In this document: positions 42,761-55,994 of the stretch, one piece after another
How positions within the stretch are numbered: the stretch's first letter is position 1
How the letters are laid out: each line of letters starts with the position of its first letter
Assembly: GCA_949358305.1 (NCBI GenBank)
Contig: CASHSZ010000048.1
Span: 62,001-126,000 of the forward strand
Direction: 5' to 3'
DNA: 64,000 bases
Source: Strigamia acuminata
Lineage: Eukaryota > Arthropoda > Chilopoda > Geophilomorpha > Linotaeniidae
Made by a program: the position numbers and the translations under genes
The notes under the pieces: model-generated
The model's database searches: none
What the model saw: only the letters and a program-made list of their open reading frames with translations
What the model was told of the DNA's origin: nothing

Positions 42761-44744
42761 AGTAACTGTGATGAGATCAAAAGTCTATTCTCCCAAATCA
42801 TTGCTTGGATGTTGCTAAAACTTACATTGAAGGCTTCTACTAAGGTTTAAACACTATTTCTGAACATTCAGAGACATTGGTCTTGTGGTGTTTGTGCTAA
42901 GTCAACTGTGATGAGATCAAAAGTCTATTCTCCCAAATCATCGGTTGGATGTTTCTAAAACTTACATTGGAGCCTTCTACTAAGGTTTAAACACTATTTC
43001 TGAACATTCAGAGACATTGGACTTGTGGTGTTTGTGCTAAGTCAACTGCGATGTGAAATGAGCTCAAAATTTTTTTTTCAAAATTTATTGCTTGGGTGTT
43101 GCTAAAACTTATATTGAAGGCTTCTACTAAGGTTTAAACACTATTTCTGAACATACAGAGACATTGGACTTGTGGTGTTTGTGCTAAGTAACTGTGATGA
43201 GATCAAAAGTCTATTCTCCCAAATCATTGCTTGGATGTTGCTAAAACTTACATTGAAGGCTTCTACTAAGGTTTAAACACTATTTCTGAACATTCAGAGA
43301 CATTGGTCTTGTGGTGTTTGTGCTAAGTCAACTGTGATGAGATCAAAAGTCTATTCTCCCAAATCATCGGTTGGATGTTTCTAAAACTTACATTGGAGCC
43401 TTCTACTAAGGTTTAAACACTATTTCTGAACATTCAGAGACATTGGTCTTATGGTGTTTGTGCTAAGTCAACTGTGATGAGATCAAAAGTCTATTCTCCC
43501 AAATCATCGGTTGGATGTTTCTAAAACTTACATTGGAGCCTTCTACTAAGGTTTAAACACTATTTCTGAACATTCAGAGACATTGGTCTTGTGGTGTTTG
43601 TGCTAAGTCAACTGTGATGAGATCAAAAGTCTATTCTCCCAAATCATTGCTTGGATGTTGCTAAAACTTACATTGAAGGCTTCTACTAAGGTTTAAACAC
43701 TATTTCTGAACATTCAGAGACATTGGTCTTGTGGTGTTTGTGCTAAGTCAACTGTGATGAGATCAAAGTCTATTCTCTCAAATCATTGGTTGGATGTTTC
43801 TAAAACTTACATTGAAGGCTTCTACTAAGGTTTAAACACTATTTCTGAACATTCAGAGACATTGGTCTTGTGGTGTTTGTGCTAAGTCAACTGTGATGAG
43901 ATCAAAGTCTATTCTCTCAAATCATTGGTTGGATGTTTCTAAAACTTACATTGGAGCCTTCTACTAAGGTTTAAACACTATTTCTGAACATTCAGAGACA
44001 TTGGTCTTGTGGTGTTTGTGCTAAGTCAACTGTGATGAGATCAAAAGTCTATTCTCCCAAATCATTGGTTGGATGTTTCTAAAACTTACATTGGAGCCTT
44101 CTACTAAGGTTTAAACACTATTTCTGAACATTCAGAGACATTGGTCTTGTGGTGTTTGTGCTAAGTCAACTGTGATGTGAAATAAGCTCAAAATTTTTTT
44201 TTCAAAATTTATTGCTTGGGTGTTGCTAAAACTTATATTGAAGGCTTCTACTAAGGTTTAAACACTATTTCTGAACATTCAGAGACATTGGTCTTGTGGT
44301 GTTTGTGCTAAGTCAACTGCGATGTGAAATGAGCTCAAAATTTTTTTTTCAAAATTTATTGCTTGGGTGTTGCTAAAACTTATATTGAAGGCTTCTACTA
44401 AGGTTTAAACACTATTTCTGAACATTCAGAGACATTGGTCTTGTGGTGTTTGTGCTAAGTCAACTGTGATGAGATCAAAAGTCTATTCTCCCAAATCATC
44501 GGTTGGATGTTTCTAAAACTTACATTGGAGCCTTCTACTAAGGTTTAAACACTATTTCTGAACATTCAGAGACATTGGACTTGTGGTGTTTGTGCTAAGT
44601 CAACTGCGATGTGAAATGAGCTCAAAATTTTTTTTTCAAAATTTATTGCTTGGGTGTTGCTAAAACTTATATTGAAGGCTTCTACTAAGGTTTAAACACT
44701 ATTTCTGAACATACAGAGACATTGGACTTGTGGTGTTTGTGCTA

Positions 44745-46150
44745 AGTAACTGTGATGAGATCAAAAGTCTATTCTCCCAAATCATTGCTTGGATGTTGCT
44801 AAAACTTACATTGAAGGCTTCTACTAAGGTTTAAACACTATTTCTGAACATTCAGAGACATTGGTCTTGTGGTGTTTGTGCTAAGTCAACTGTGATGAGA
44901 TCAAAAGTCTATTCTCCCAAATCATCGGTTGGATGTTTCTAAAACTTACATTGGAGCCTTCTACTAAGGTTTAAACACTATTTCTGAACATTCAGAGACA
45001 TTGGTCTTGTGGTGTTTGTGCTAAGTCAACTGTGATGAGATCAAAAGTCTATTCTCCCAAATCATCGGTTGAATGTTTCTAAAACTTACATTGGAGCCTT
45101 CTACTAAGGTTTAAACACTATTTCTGAACATTCAGAGACATTGGTCTTGTGGTGTTTGTGCTAAGTCAACTGTGATGAGATCAAAAGTCTATTCTCCCAA
45201 ATCATTGGTTGGATGTTTCTAAAACTTACATTGGAGCCTTCTACTAAGGTTTAAACACTATTTCTGAACATTCAGAGACATTGGTCTTGTGGTGTTTGTG
45301 CTAAGTCAACTGTGATGAGATCAAAAGTCTATTCTCCCAAATCATCGGTTAAATGTTTCTAAAACTTACATTGGAGCCTTCCTACTAAGGTTTAAACACT
45401 ATTTCTGAACATTCAGAGACATTGGTCTTGTGGTGTTTGTGCTAAGTCAACTGTGATGAGATCAAAAGTCTATTCTCCCAAATCATTGGTTGGATGTTTC
45501 TAAAACTTACATTGGAGCCTTCTACTAAGGTTTAAACACTATTTCTGAACATTCAGAGACATTGGTCTTGTGGTGTTTGTGCTAAGTCAACTGTGATGAG
45601 ATCAAAGTCTATTCTCTCAAATCATTGGTTGGATGTTTCTAAAACTTACATTGGAGCCTTCTACTAAGGTTTAAACACTATTTCTGAACATTCAGAGACA
45701 TTGGTCTTGTGGTGTTTGTGCTAAGTCAACTGTGATGAGATCAAAAGTCTATTCTCCCAAATCATCGGTTAAATGTTTCTAAAACTTACATTGGAGCCTT
45801 CTACTAAGGTTTAAACACTATTTCTGAACATTCAGAGACATTGGTCTTGTGGTGTTTGTGCTAAGTCAACTGTGATGAGATCAAAAGTCTATTCTCCCAA
45901 ATCATCGGTTGGATGTTTCTAAAACTTACATTGGAGCCTTCTACTAAGGTTTAAACACTATTTCTGAACATTCAGAGACATTGGACTTGTGGTGTTTGTG
46001 CTAAGTCAACTGCGATGTGAAATGAGCTCAAAATTTTTTTTTCAAAATTTATTGCTTGGGTGTTGCTAAAACTTATATTGAAGGCTTCTACTAAGGTTTA
46101 AACACTATTTCTGAACATACAGAGACATTGGACTTGTGGTGTTTGTGCTA
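44745..46150. repeat. 10-monomer unit, copy 2
   Basis: A 1406-bp copy of 41356-42760. The extra base is a C in GGAGCCTTCCTACTAAGG near 45381, the only such insertion I noticed in the array. Confidence 0.75.
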
Positions 46151-49100
46151 AGTAACTGTGATGAGATCAAAAGTCTATTCTCCCAAATCATTGCTTGGAT
46201 GTTGCTAAAACTTACATTGAAGGCTTCTACTAAGGTTTAAACACTATTTCTGAACATTCAGAGACATTGGTCTTGTGGTGTTTGTGCTAAGTCAACTGTG
46301 ATGAGATCAAAAGTCTATTCTCCCAAATCATCGGTTGGATGTTTCTAAAACTTACATTGGAGCCTTCTACTAAGGTTTAAACACTATTTCTGAACATTCA
46401 GAGACATTGGTCTTATGGTGTTTGTGCTAAGTCAACTGTGATGAGATCAAAAGTCTATTCTCCCAAATCATCGGTTGGATGTTTCTAAAACTTACATTGG
46501 AGCCTTCTACTAAGGTTTAAACACTATTTCTGAACATTCAGAGACATTGGTCTTGTGGTGTTTGTGCTAAGTCAACTGTGATGAGATCAAAAGTCTATTC
46601 TCCCAAATCATTGCTTGGATGTTGCTAAAACTTACATTGAAGGCTTCTACTAAGGTTTAAACACTATTTCTGAACATTCAGAGACATTGGTCTTGTGGTG
46701 TTTGTGCTAAGTCAACTGTGATGAGATCAAAGTCTATTCTCTCAAATCATTGGTTGGATGTTTCTAAAACTTACATTGAAGGCTTCTACTAAGGTTTAAA
46801 CACTATTTCTGAACATTCAGAGACATTGGTCTTGTGGTGTTTGTGCTAAGTCAACTGTGATGAGATCAAAGTCTATTCTCTCAAATCATTGGTTGGATGT
46901 TTCTAAAACTTACATTGGAGCCTTCTACTAAGGTTTAAACACTATTTCTGAACATTCAGAGACATTGGTCTTGTGGTGTTTGTGCTAAGTCAACTGTGAT
47001 GAGATCAAAAGTCTATTCTCCCAAATCATTGGTTGGATGTTTCTAAAACTTACATTGGAGCCTTCTACTAAGGTTTAAACACTATTTCTGAACATTCAGA
47101 GACATTGGTCTTGTGGTGTTTGTGCTAAGTCAACTGTGATGTGAAATAAGCTCAAAATTTTTTTTTCAAAATTTATTGCTTGGGTGTTGCTAAAACTTAT
47201 ATTGAAGGCTTCTACTAAGGTTTAAACACTATTTCTGAACATTCAGAGACATTGGTCTTGTGGTGTTTGTGCTAAGTTAACTGTGATGAGATCAAAAGTC
47301 TATTCTCCCAAATCGTTGGTTAGATGTTTCTAAAACTTACATTGGAGCCTTCTACTAAGGTTTAAACACTATTTCTGAACATTCAGAGACATTGGTCTTG
47401 TGGTGTTTGTGCTAAGTCAACTGCGATGTGAAATGAGCTCAAAATTTTTTTTTCAAAATTTAATGCTTGGGTGTTGCTAAAACTTTTATTGAAGGCATCT
47501 ACTAAGGTTTAAACACTATTTCTGAACATTCAGAGACATTGGACTTGTGGTGTTTGTGCTAAGTCAACTGTGATGAGATCAAAAGTCTATTCTCCCAAAT
47601 CATTGGTTGGATGTTTCTAAAACTTACATTGGAGCCTTCTACTAAGGTTTAAACACTATTTCTGAACATTCAGAGACATTGGTCTTGTGGTGTTTGTGCT
47701 AAGTCAACTGTGATGAGATCAAAAGTCTATTCTCCCAAATCATCGGTTAAATGTTTCTAAAACTTACATTGGAGCCTTCTACTAAGGTTTAAACACTATT
47801 TCTGAACATTCAGAGACATTGGTCTTGTGGTGTTTGTGCTAAGTCAACTGTGATGAGATCAAAAGTCTATTCTCCCAAATCATCGGTTGGATGTTTCTAA
47901 AACTTACATTGGAGCCTTCTACTAAGGTTTAAACACTATTTCTGAACATTCAGAGACATTGGACTTGTGGTGTTTGTGCTAAGTCAACTGTGATGAGATC
48001 AAAGTCTATTCTCTCAAATCATTGGTTGGATGTTGCTAAAACTTACATTGAAGGCTTCTACTAAGGTTTAAACACTATTTCTGAACATTCAGAGACATTG
48101 GTCTTGTGGTGTTTGTGCTAAGTCAACTGTGATGAGATCAAAGTCTATTCTCTCAAATCATTGGTTGGATGTTTCTAAAACTTACATTGGAGCCTTCTAC
48201 TAAGGTTTAAACACTATTTCTGAACATTCAGAGACATTGGTCTTGTGGTGTTTGTGCTAAGTCAACTGTGATGAGATCAAAAGTCTATTCTCCCAAATCA
48301 TCGGTTGGATGTTTCTAAAACTTACATTGGAGCCTTCTACTAAGGTTTAAACACTATTTCTGAACATTCAGAGACATTGGACTTGTGGTGTTTGTGCTAA
48401 GTCAACTGTGATGAGATCAAAGTCTATTCTCTCAAATCATTGGTTGGATGTTTCTAAAACTTACATTGGAGCCTTCTACTAAGGTTTAAACACTATTTCT
48501 GAACATTCAGAGACATTGGTCTTGTGGTGTTTGTGCTAAGTCAACTGTGATGAGATCAAAGTCTATTCTCTCAAATCATTGGTTGGATGTTTCTAAAACT
48601 TACATTGGAGCCTTCTACTAAGGTTTAAACACTATTTCTGAACATTCAGAGACATTGGTCTTGTGGTGTTTGTGCTAAGTCAACTGTGATGAGATCAAAA
48701 GTCTATTCTCCCAAATCATTGCTTGGATGTTGCTAAAACTTACATTGGAGCCTTCTACTAAGGTTTAAACACTATTTCTGAACATTCAGAGACATTGGTC
48801 TTGTGGTGTTTGTGCTAAGTCAACTGTGATGAGATCAAAGTCTATTCTCTCAAATCATTGGTTGGATGTTTCTAAAACTTACATTGGAGCCTTCTACTAA
48901 GGTTTAAACACTATTTCTGAACATTCAGAGACATTGGACTTGTGGTGTTTGTGCTAAGTCAACTGTGATGAGATCAAAAGTCTATTCAACCAAATCATCG
49001 GTTGGATGTTTCTAAAACTTACATTGGAGCCTTCTACTAAGGTTTAAACACTATTTCTGAACATTCAGAGACATTGGTCTTGTGGTGTTTGTGCTAAGTC

Positions 49101-52100
49101 AACTGTGATGAGATCAAAAGTCTATTCTCCCAAATCATTGGTTGGATGTTTCTAAAACTTACATTGGAGCCTTCTACTAAGGTTTAAACACTATTTCTGA
49201 ACATTCAGAGACATTGGTCTTGTGATGTTTGTGCTAAGTCAACTGTGATGAGATCAAAAGTCTATTCTCCCAAATCATCGGTTGGATGTTTCTAAAACTT
49301 ACATTGGAGCCTTCTACTAAGGTTTAAACACTATTTCTGAACATTCAGAGACATTGGACTTGTGGTGTTTGTGCTAAGTCAACTGCGATGTGAAATGAGC
49401 TCAAAATTTTTTTTTCAAAATTTATTGCTTGGGTGTTGCTAAAACTTATATTGAAGGCTTCTACTAAGGTTTAAACACTATTTCTGAACATACAGAGACA
49501 TTGGACTTGTGGTGTTTGTGCTAAGTAACTGTGATGAGATCAAAAGTCTATTCTCCCAAATCATTGCTTGGATGTTGCTAAAACTTACATTGGAGCCTTC
49601 TACTAAGGTTTAAACACTATTTCTGAACATTCAGAGACATTGGTCTTGTGGTGTTTGTGCTAAGTCAACTGTGATGAGATCAAAAGTCTATTCTCCCAAA
49701 TCATCGGTTGAATGTTTCTAAAACTTACATTGGAGCCTTCTACTAAGGTTTAAACACTATTTCTGAACATTCAGAGACATTGGTCTTGTGGTGTTTGTGC
49801 TAAGTCAACTGTGATGAGATCAAAAGTCTATTCTCCCAAATCATTGGTTGGATGTTTCTAAAACTTACATTGGAGCCTTCTACTAAGGTTTAAACACTAT
49901 TTCTGAACATTCAGAGACATTGGTCTTGTGGTGTTTGTGCTAAGTCAACTGTGATGAGATCAAAAGTCTATTCTCCCAAATCATCGGTTGAATGTTTCTA
50001 AAACTTACATTGGAGCCTTCTACTAAGGTTTAAACACTATTTCTGAACATTCAGAGACATTGGTCTTGTGGTGTTTGTGCTAAGTCAACTGTGATGAGAT
50101 CAAAAGTCTATTCTTCCAAATCATTGCTTGGATGTTGCTAAAACTTACATTGAAGGCTTCTACTAAGGTTTAAACACTATTTCTGAACATTCAGAGACAT
50201 TGGTCTTGTGGTGTTTGTGCTAAGTCAACTGTGATGAGATCAAAGTCTATTCTCTCAAATCATTGGTTGGATGTTTCTAAAACTTACATTGGAGCCTTCT
50301 ACTAAGGTTTAAACACTATTTCTGAACATTCAGAGACATTGGTCTTGTGGTGTTTGTGCTAAGTCAACTGTGATGAGATCAAAAGTCTATTCTCCCAAAT
50401 CATTGCTTGGATGTTGCTAAAACTTACATTGGAGCCTTCTACTAAGGTTTAAACACTATTTCTGAACATTCAGAGACATTGGTCTTGTGGTGTTTGTGCT
50501 AAGTCAACTGTGATGAGATCAAAAGTCTATTCTCCCAAATCATCGGTTGAATGTTTCTAAAACTTACATTGGAGCCTTCTACTAAGGTTTAAACACTATT
50601 TCTGAACATTCAGAGACATTGGTCTTGTGGTGTTTGTGCTAAGTCAACTGTGATGAGATCAAAAGTCTATTCTTCCAAATCATTGCTTGGATGTTGCTAA
50701 AACTTACATTGAAGGCTTCTACTAAGGTTTAAACACTATTTCTGAACATTCAGAGACATTGGTCTTGTGGTGTTTGTGCTAAGTCAACTGTGATGAGATC
50801 AAAGTCTATTCTCTCAAATCATTGGTTGGATGTTTCTAAAACTTACATTGGAGCCTTCTACTAAGGTTTAAACACTATTTCTGAACATTCAGAGACATTG
50901 GTCTTGTGGTGTTTGTGCTAAGTCAACTGTGATGAGATCAAAAGTCTATTCTCCCAAATCATTGCTTGGATGTTGCTAAAACTTACATTGGAGCCTTCTA
51001 CTAAGGTTTAAACACTATTTCTGAACATTCAGAGACATTGGTCTTGTGGTGTTTGTGCTAAGTCAACTGTGATGAGATCAAAGTCTATTCTCTCAAATCA
51101 TTGGTTGGATGTTTCTAAAACTTACATTGGAGCCTTCTACTAAGGTTTAAACACTATTTCTGAACATTCAGAGACATTGGACTTGTGGTGTTTGTGCTAA
51201 GTCAACTGTGATGAGATCAAAAGTCTATTCAACCAAATCATCGGTTGGATGTTTCTAAAACTTACATTGGAGCCTTCTACTAAGGTTTAAACACTATTTC
51301 TGAACATTCAGAGACATTGGTCTTGTGGTGTTTGTGCTAAGTCAACTGTGATGAGATCAAAAGTCTATTCTCCCAAATCATTGGTTGGATGTTTCTAAAA
51401 CTTACATTGGAGCCTTCTACTAAGGTTTAAACACTATTTCTGAACATTCAGAGACATTGGTCTTGTGGTGTTTGTGCTAAGTCAACTGTGATGAGATCAA
51501 AAGTCTATTCTCCCAAATCATTGCTTGGATGTTGCTAAAACTTACATTGAAGGCTTCTACTAAGGTTTAAACACTATTTCTGAACATTCAGAGACATTGG
51601 TCTTGTGGTGTTTGTGCTAAGTCAACTGTGATGAGATCAAAGTCTATTCTCTCAAATCATTGGTTGGATGTTTCTAAAACTTACATTGAAGGCTTCTACT
51701 AAGGTTTAAACACTATTTCTGAACATTCAGAGACATTGGTCTTGTGGTGTTTGTGCTAAGTCAACTGTGATGAGATCAAAGTCTATTCTCTCAAATCATT
51801 GGTTGGATGTTTCTAAAACTTACATTGGAGCCTTCTACTAAGGTTTAAACACTATTTCTGAACATTCAGAGACATTGGTCTTGTGGTGTTTGTGCTAAGT
51901 CAACTGTGATGAGATCAAAAGTCTATTCTCCCAAATCATCGGTTGAATGTTTCTAAAACTTACATTGGAGCCTTCTACTAAGGTTTAAACACTATTTCTG
52001 AACATTCAGAGACATTGGTCTTGTGGTGTTTGTGCTAAGTCAACTGTGATGAGATCAAAAGTCTATTCTTCCAAATCATTGCTTGGATGTTGCTAAAACT

Positions 52101-53434
52101 TACATTGAAGGCTTCTACTAAGGTTTAAACACTATTTCTGAACATTCAGAGACATTGGTCTTGTGGTGTTTGTGCTAAGTCAACTGTGATGAGATCAAAG
52201 TCTATTCTCTCAAATCATTGGTTGGATGTTTCTAAAACTTACATTGGAGCCTTCTACTAAGGTTTAAACACTATTTCTGAACATTCAGAGACATTGGTCT
52301 TGTGGTGTTTGTGCTAAGTCAACTGTGATGAGATCAAAAGTCTATTCTCCCAAATCATTGCTTGGATGTTGCTAAAACTTACATTGGAGCCTTCTACTAA
52401 GGTTTAAACACTATTTCTGAACATTCAGAGACATTGGTCTTGTGGTGTTTGTGCTAAGTCAACTGTGATGAGATCAAAGTCTATTCTCTCAAATCATTGG
52501 TTGGATGTTTCTAAAACTTACATTGGAGCCTTCTACTAAGGTTTAAACACTATTTCTGAACATTCAGAGACATTGGACTTGTGGTGTTTGTGCTAAGTCA
52601 ACTGTGATGAGATCAAAAGTCTATTCAACCAAATCATCGGTTGGATGTTTCTAAAACTTACATTGGAGCCTTCTACTAAGGTTTAAACACTATTTCTGAA
52701 CATTCAGAGACATTGGTCTTGTGGTGTTTGTGCTAAGTCAACTGTGATGAGATCAAAAGTCTATTCTCCCAAATCATTGGTTGGATGTTTCTAAAACTTA
52801 CATTGGAGCCTTCTACTAAGGTTTAAACACTATTTCTGAACATTCAGAGACATTGGTCTTGTGGTGTTTGTGCTAAGTCAACTGTGATGAGATCAAAAGT
52901 CTATTCTCCCAAATCATTGCTTGGATGTTGCTAAAACTTACATTGAAGGCTTCTACTAAGGTTTAAACACTATTTCTGAACATTCAGAGACATTGGTCTT
53001 GTGGTGTTTGTGCTAAGTCAACTGTGATGAGATCAAAGTCTATTCTCTCAAATCATTGGTTGGATGTTTCTAAAACTTACATTGAAGGCTTCTACTAAGG
53101 TTTAAACACTATTTCTGAACATTCAGAGACATTGGTCTTGTGGTGTTTGTGCTAAGTCAACTGTGATGAGATCAAAGTCTATTCTCTCAAATCATTGGTT
53201 GGATGTTTCTAAAACTTACATTGGAGCCTTCTACTAAGGTTTAAACACTATTTCTGAACATTCAGAGACATTGGTCTTGTGGTGTTTGTGCTAAGTCAAC
53301 TGTGATGAGATCAAAAGTCTATTCTCCCAAATCATTGGTTGGATGTTTCTAAAACTTACATTGGAGCCTTCTACTAAGGTTTAAACACTATTTCTGAACA
53401 TTCAGAGACATTGGTCTTGTGGTGTTTGTGCTAA

Positions 53435-54714
53435 GTCAACTGTGATGTGAAATAAGCTCAAAATTTTTTTTTCAAAATTTATTGCTTGGGTGTTGCTAAA
53501 ACTTATATTGAAGGCTTCTACTAAGGTTTAAACACTATTTCTGAACATTCAGAGACATTGGTCTTGTGGTGTTTGTGCTAAGTTAACTGTGATGAGATCA
53601 AAAGTCTATTCTCCCAAATCGTTGGTTAGATGTTTCTAAAACTTACATTGGAGCCTTCTACTAAGGTTTAAACACTATTTCTGAACATTCAGAGACATTG
53701 GTCTTGTGGTGTTTGTGCTAAGTCAACTGCGATGTGAAATGAGCTCAAAATTTTTTTTTCAAAATTTAATGCTTGGGTGTTGCTAAAACTTTTATTGAAG
53801 GCATCTACTAAGGTTTAAACACTATTTCTGAACATTCAGAGACATTGGACTTGTGGTGTTTGTGCTAAGTCAACTGTGATGAGATCAAAAGTCTATTCTC
53901 CCAAATCATTGCTTGGATGTTGCTAAAACTTACATTGAAGGCTTCTACTAAGGTTTAAACACTATTTCTGAACATTCAGAGACATTGGTCTTGTGGTGTT
54001 TGTGCTAAGTCAACTGTGATGAGATCAAAAGTCTATTCTCCCAAATCATTGCTTGGATGTTGCTAAAACTTACATTGAAGGCTTCTACTAAGGTTTAAAC
54101 ACTATTTCTGAACATTCAGAGACATTGGTCTTGTGGTGTTTGTGCTAAGTCAACTGTGATGAGATCAAAAGTCTATTCTCCCAAATCATCGGTTGAATGT
54201 TTCTAAAACTTACATTGGAGCCTTCTACTAAGGTTTAAACACTATTTCTGAACATTCAGAGACATTGGTCTTGTGGTGTTTGTGCTAAGTCAACTGTGAT
54301 GAGATCAAAGTCTATTCTCTCAAATCATTGGTTGGATGTTTCTAAAACTTACATTGGAGCCTTCTACTAAGGTTTAAACACTATTTCTGAACATTCAGAG
54401 ACATTGGTCTTGTGGTGTTTGTGCTAAGTCAACTGCGATGTGAAATAAGCTCAAAATTTTTTTTTCAAAATTTATTGCTTGGGTGTTTCTAAAACTTACA
54501 TTGGAGCCTTCTACTAAGGTTTAAACACTATTTCTGAACATTCAGAGACATTGGGCTTGTGGTGTTTGTGCTAAGTCAACTGTGATGAGATCAAAAGTCT
54601 ATTCTCCCAAATCATCGGTTGAATGTTTCTAAAACTTACATTGGAGCCTTCTACTAAGGTTTAAACACTATTTCTGAACATTCAGAGACATTGGTCTTGT
54701 GGTGTTTGTGCTAA
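53435..54714. repeat. 1280-bp tandem duplication, copy 1
   Basis: Nine monomers: B, E, B, D', D', A(gaa), C, B-left/A-right hybrid, A(gaa). The hybrid monomer carries the rare GACATTGGGCTTGTGG. The next 1280 bp repeat the same order and the same rare changes. Confidence 0.85.
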
Positions 54715-55994
54715 GTCAACTGTGATGTGAAATAAGCTCAAAATTTTTTTTTCAAAATTTATTGCTTGGGTGTTGCTAAAACTTATATTGAAGGCTTCTA
54801 CTAAGGTTTAAACACTATTTCTGAACATTCAGAGACATTGGTCTTGTGGTGTTTGTGCTAAGTTAACTGTGATGAGATCAAAAGTCTATTCTCCCAAATC
54901 GTTGGTTAGATGTTTCTAAAACTTACATTGGAGCCTTCTACTAAGGTTTAAACACTATTTCTGAACATTCAGAGACATTGGTCTTGTGGTGTTTGTGCTA
55001 AGTCAACTGCGATGTGAAATGAGCTCAAAATTTTTTTTTCAAAATTTAATGCTTGGGTGTTGCTAAAACTTTTATTGAAGGCATCTACTAAGGTTTAAAC
55101 ACTATTTCTGAACATTCAGAGACATTGGACTTGTGGTGTTTGTGCTAAGTCAACTGTGATGAGATCAAAAGTCTATTCTCCCAAATCATTGCTTGGATGT
55201 TGCTAAAACTTACATTGAAGGCTTCTACTAAGGTTTAAACACTATTTCTGAACATTCAGAGACATTGGTCTTGTGGTGTTTGTGCTAAGTCAACTGTGAT
55301 GAGATCAAAAGTCTATTCTCCCAAATCATTGCTTGGATGTTGCTAAAACTTACATTGAAGGCTTCTACTAAGGTTTAAACACTATTTCTGAACATTCAGA
55401 GACATTGGTCTTGTGGTGTTTGTGCTAAGTCAACTGTGATGAGATCAAAAGTCTATTCTCCCAAATCATCGGTTGAATGTTTCTAAAACTTACATTGGAG
55501 CCTTCTACTAAGGTTTAAACACTATTTCTGAACATTCAGAGACATTGGTCTTGTGGTGTTTGTGCTAAGTCAACTGTGATGAGATCAAAGTCTATTCTCT
55601 CAAATCATTGGTTGGATGTTTCTAAAACTTACATTGGAGCCTTCTACTAAGGTTTAAACACTATTTCTGAACATTCAGAGACATTGGTCTTGTGGTGTTT
55701 GTGCTAAGTCAACTGCGATGTGAAATAAGCTCAAAATTTTTTTTTCAAAATTTATTGCTTGGGTGTTTCTAAAACTTACATTGGAGCCTTCTACTAAGGT
55801 TTAAACACTATTTCTGAACATTCAGAGACATTGGGCTTGTGGTGTTTGTGCTAAGTCAACTGTGATGAGATCAAAAGTCTATTCTCCCAAATCATCGGTT
55901 GAATGTTTCTAAAACTTACATTGGAGCCTTCTACTAAGGTTTAAACACTATTTCTGAACATTCAGAGACATTGGTCTTGTGGTGTTTGTGCTAA
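54715..55994. repeat. 1280-bp tandem duplication, copy 2
   Basis: Adjacent repeat of 53435-54714 with the same nine monomers and the same private variants, such as ATTGGGCTTG at about 54550 and again at 55830. This is direct evidence of a recent local tandem duplication. Confidence 0.85.
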
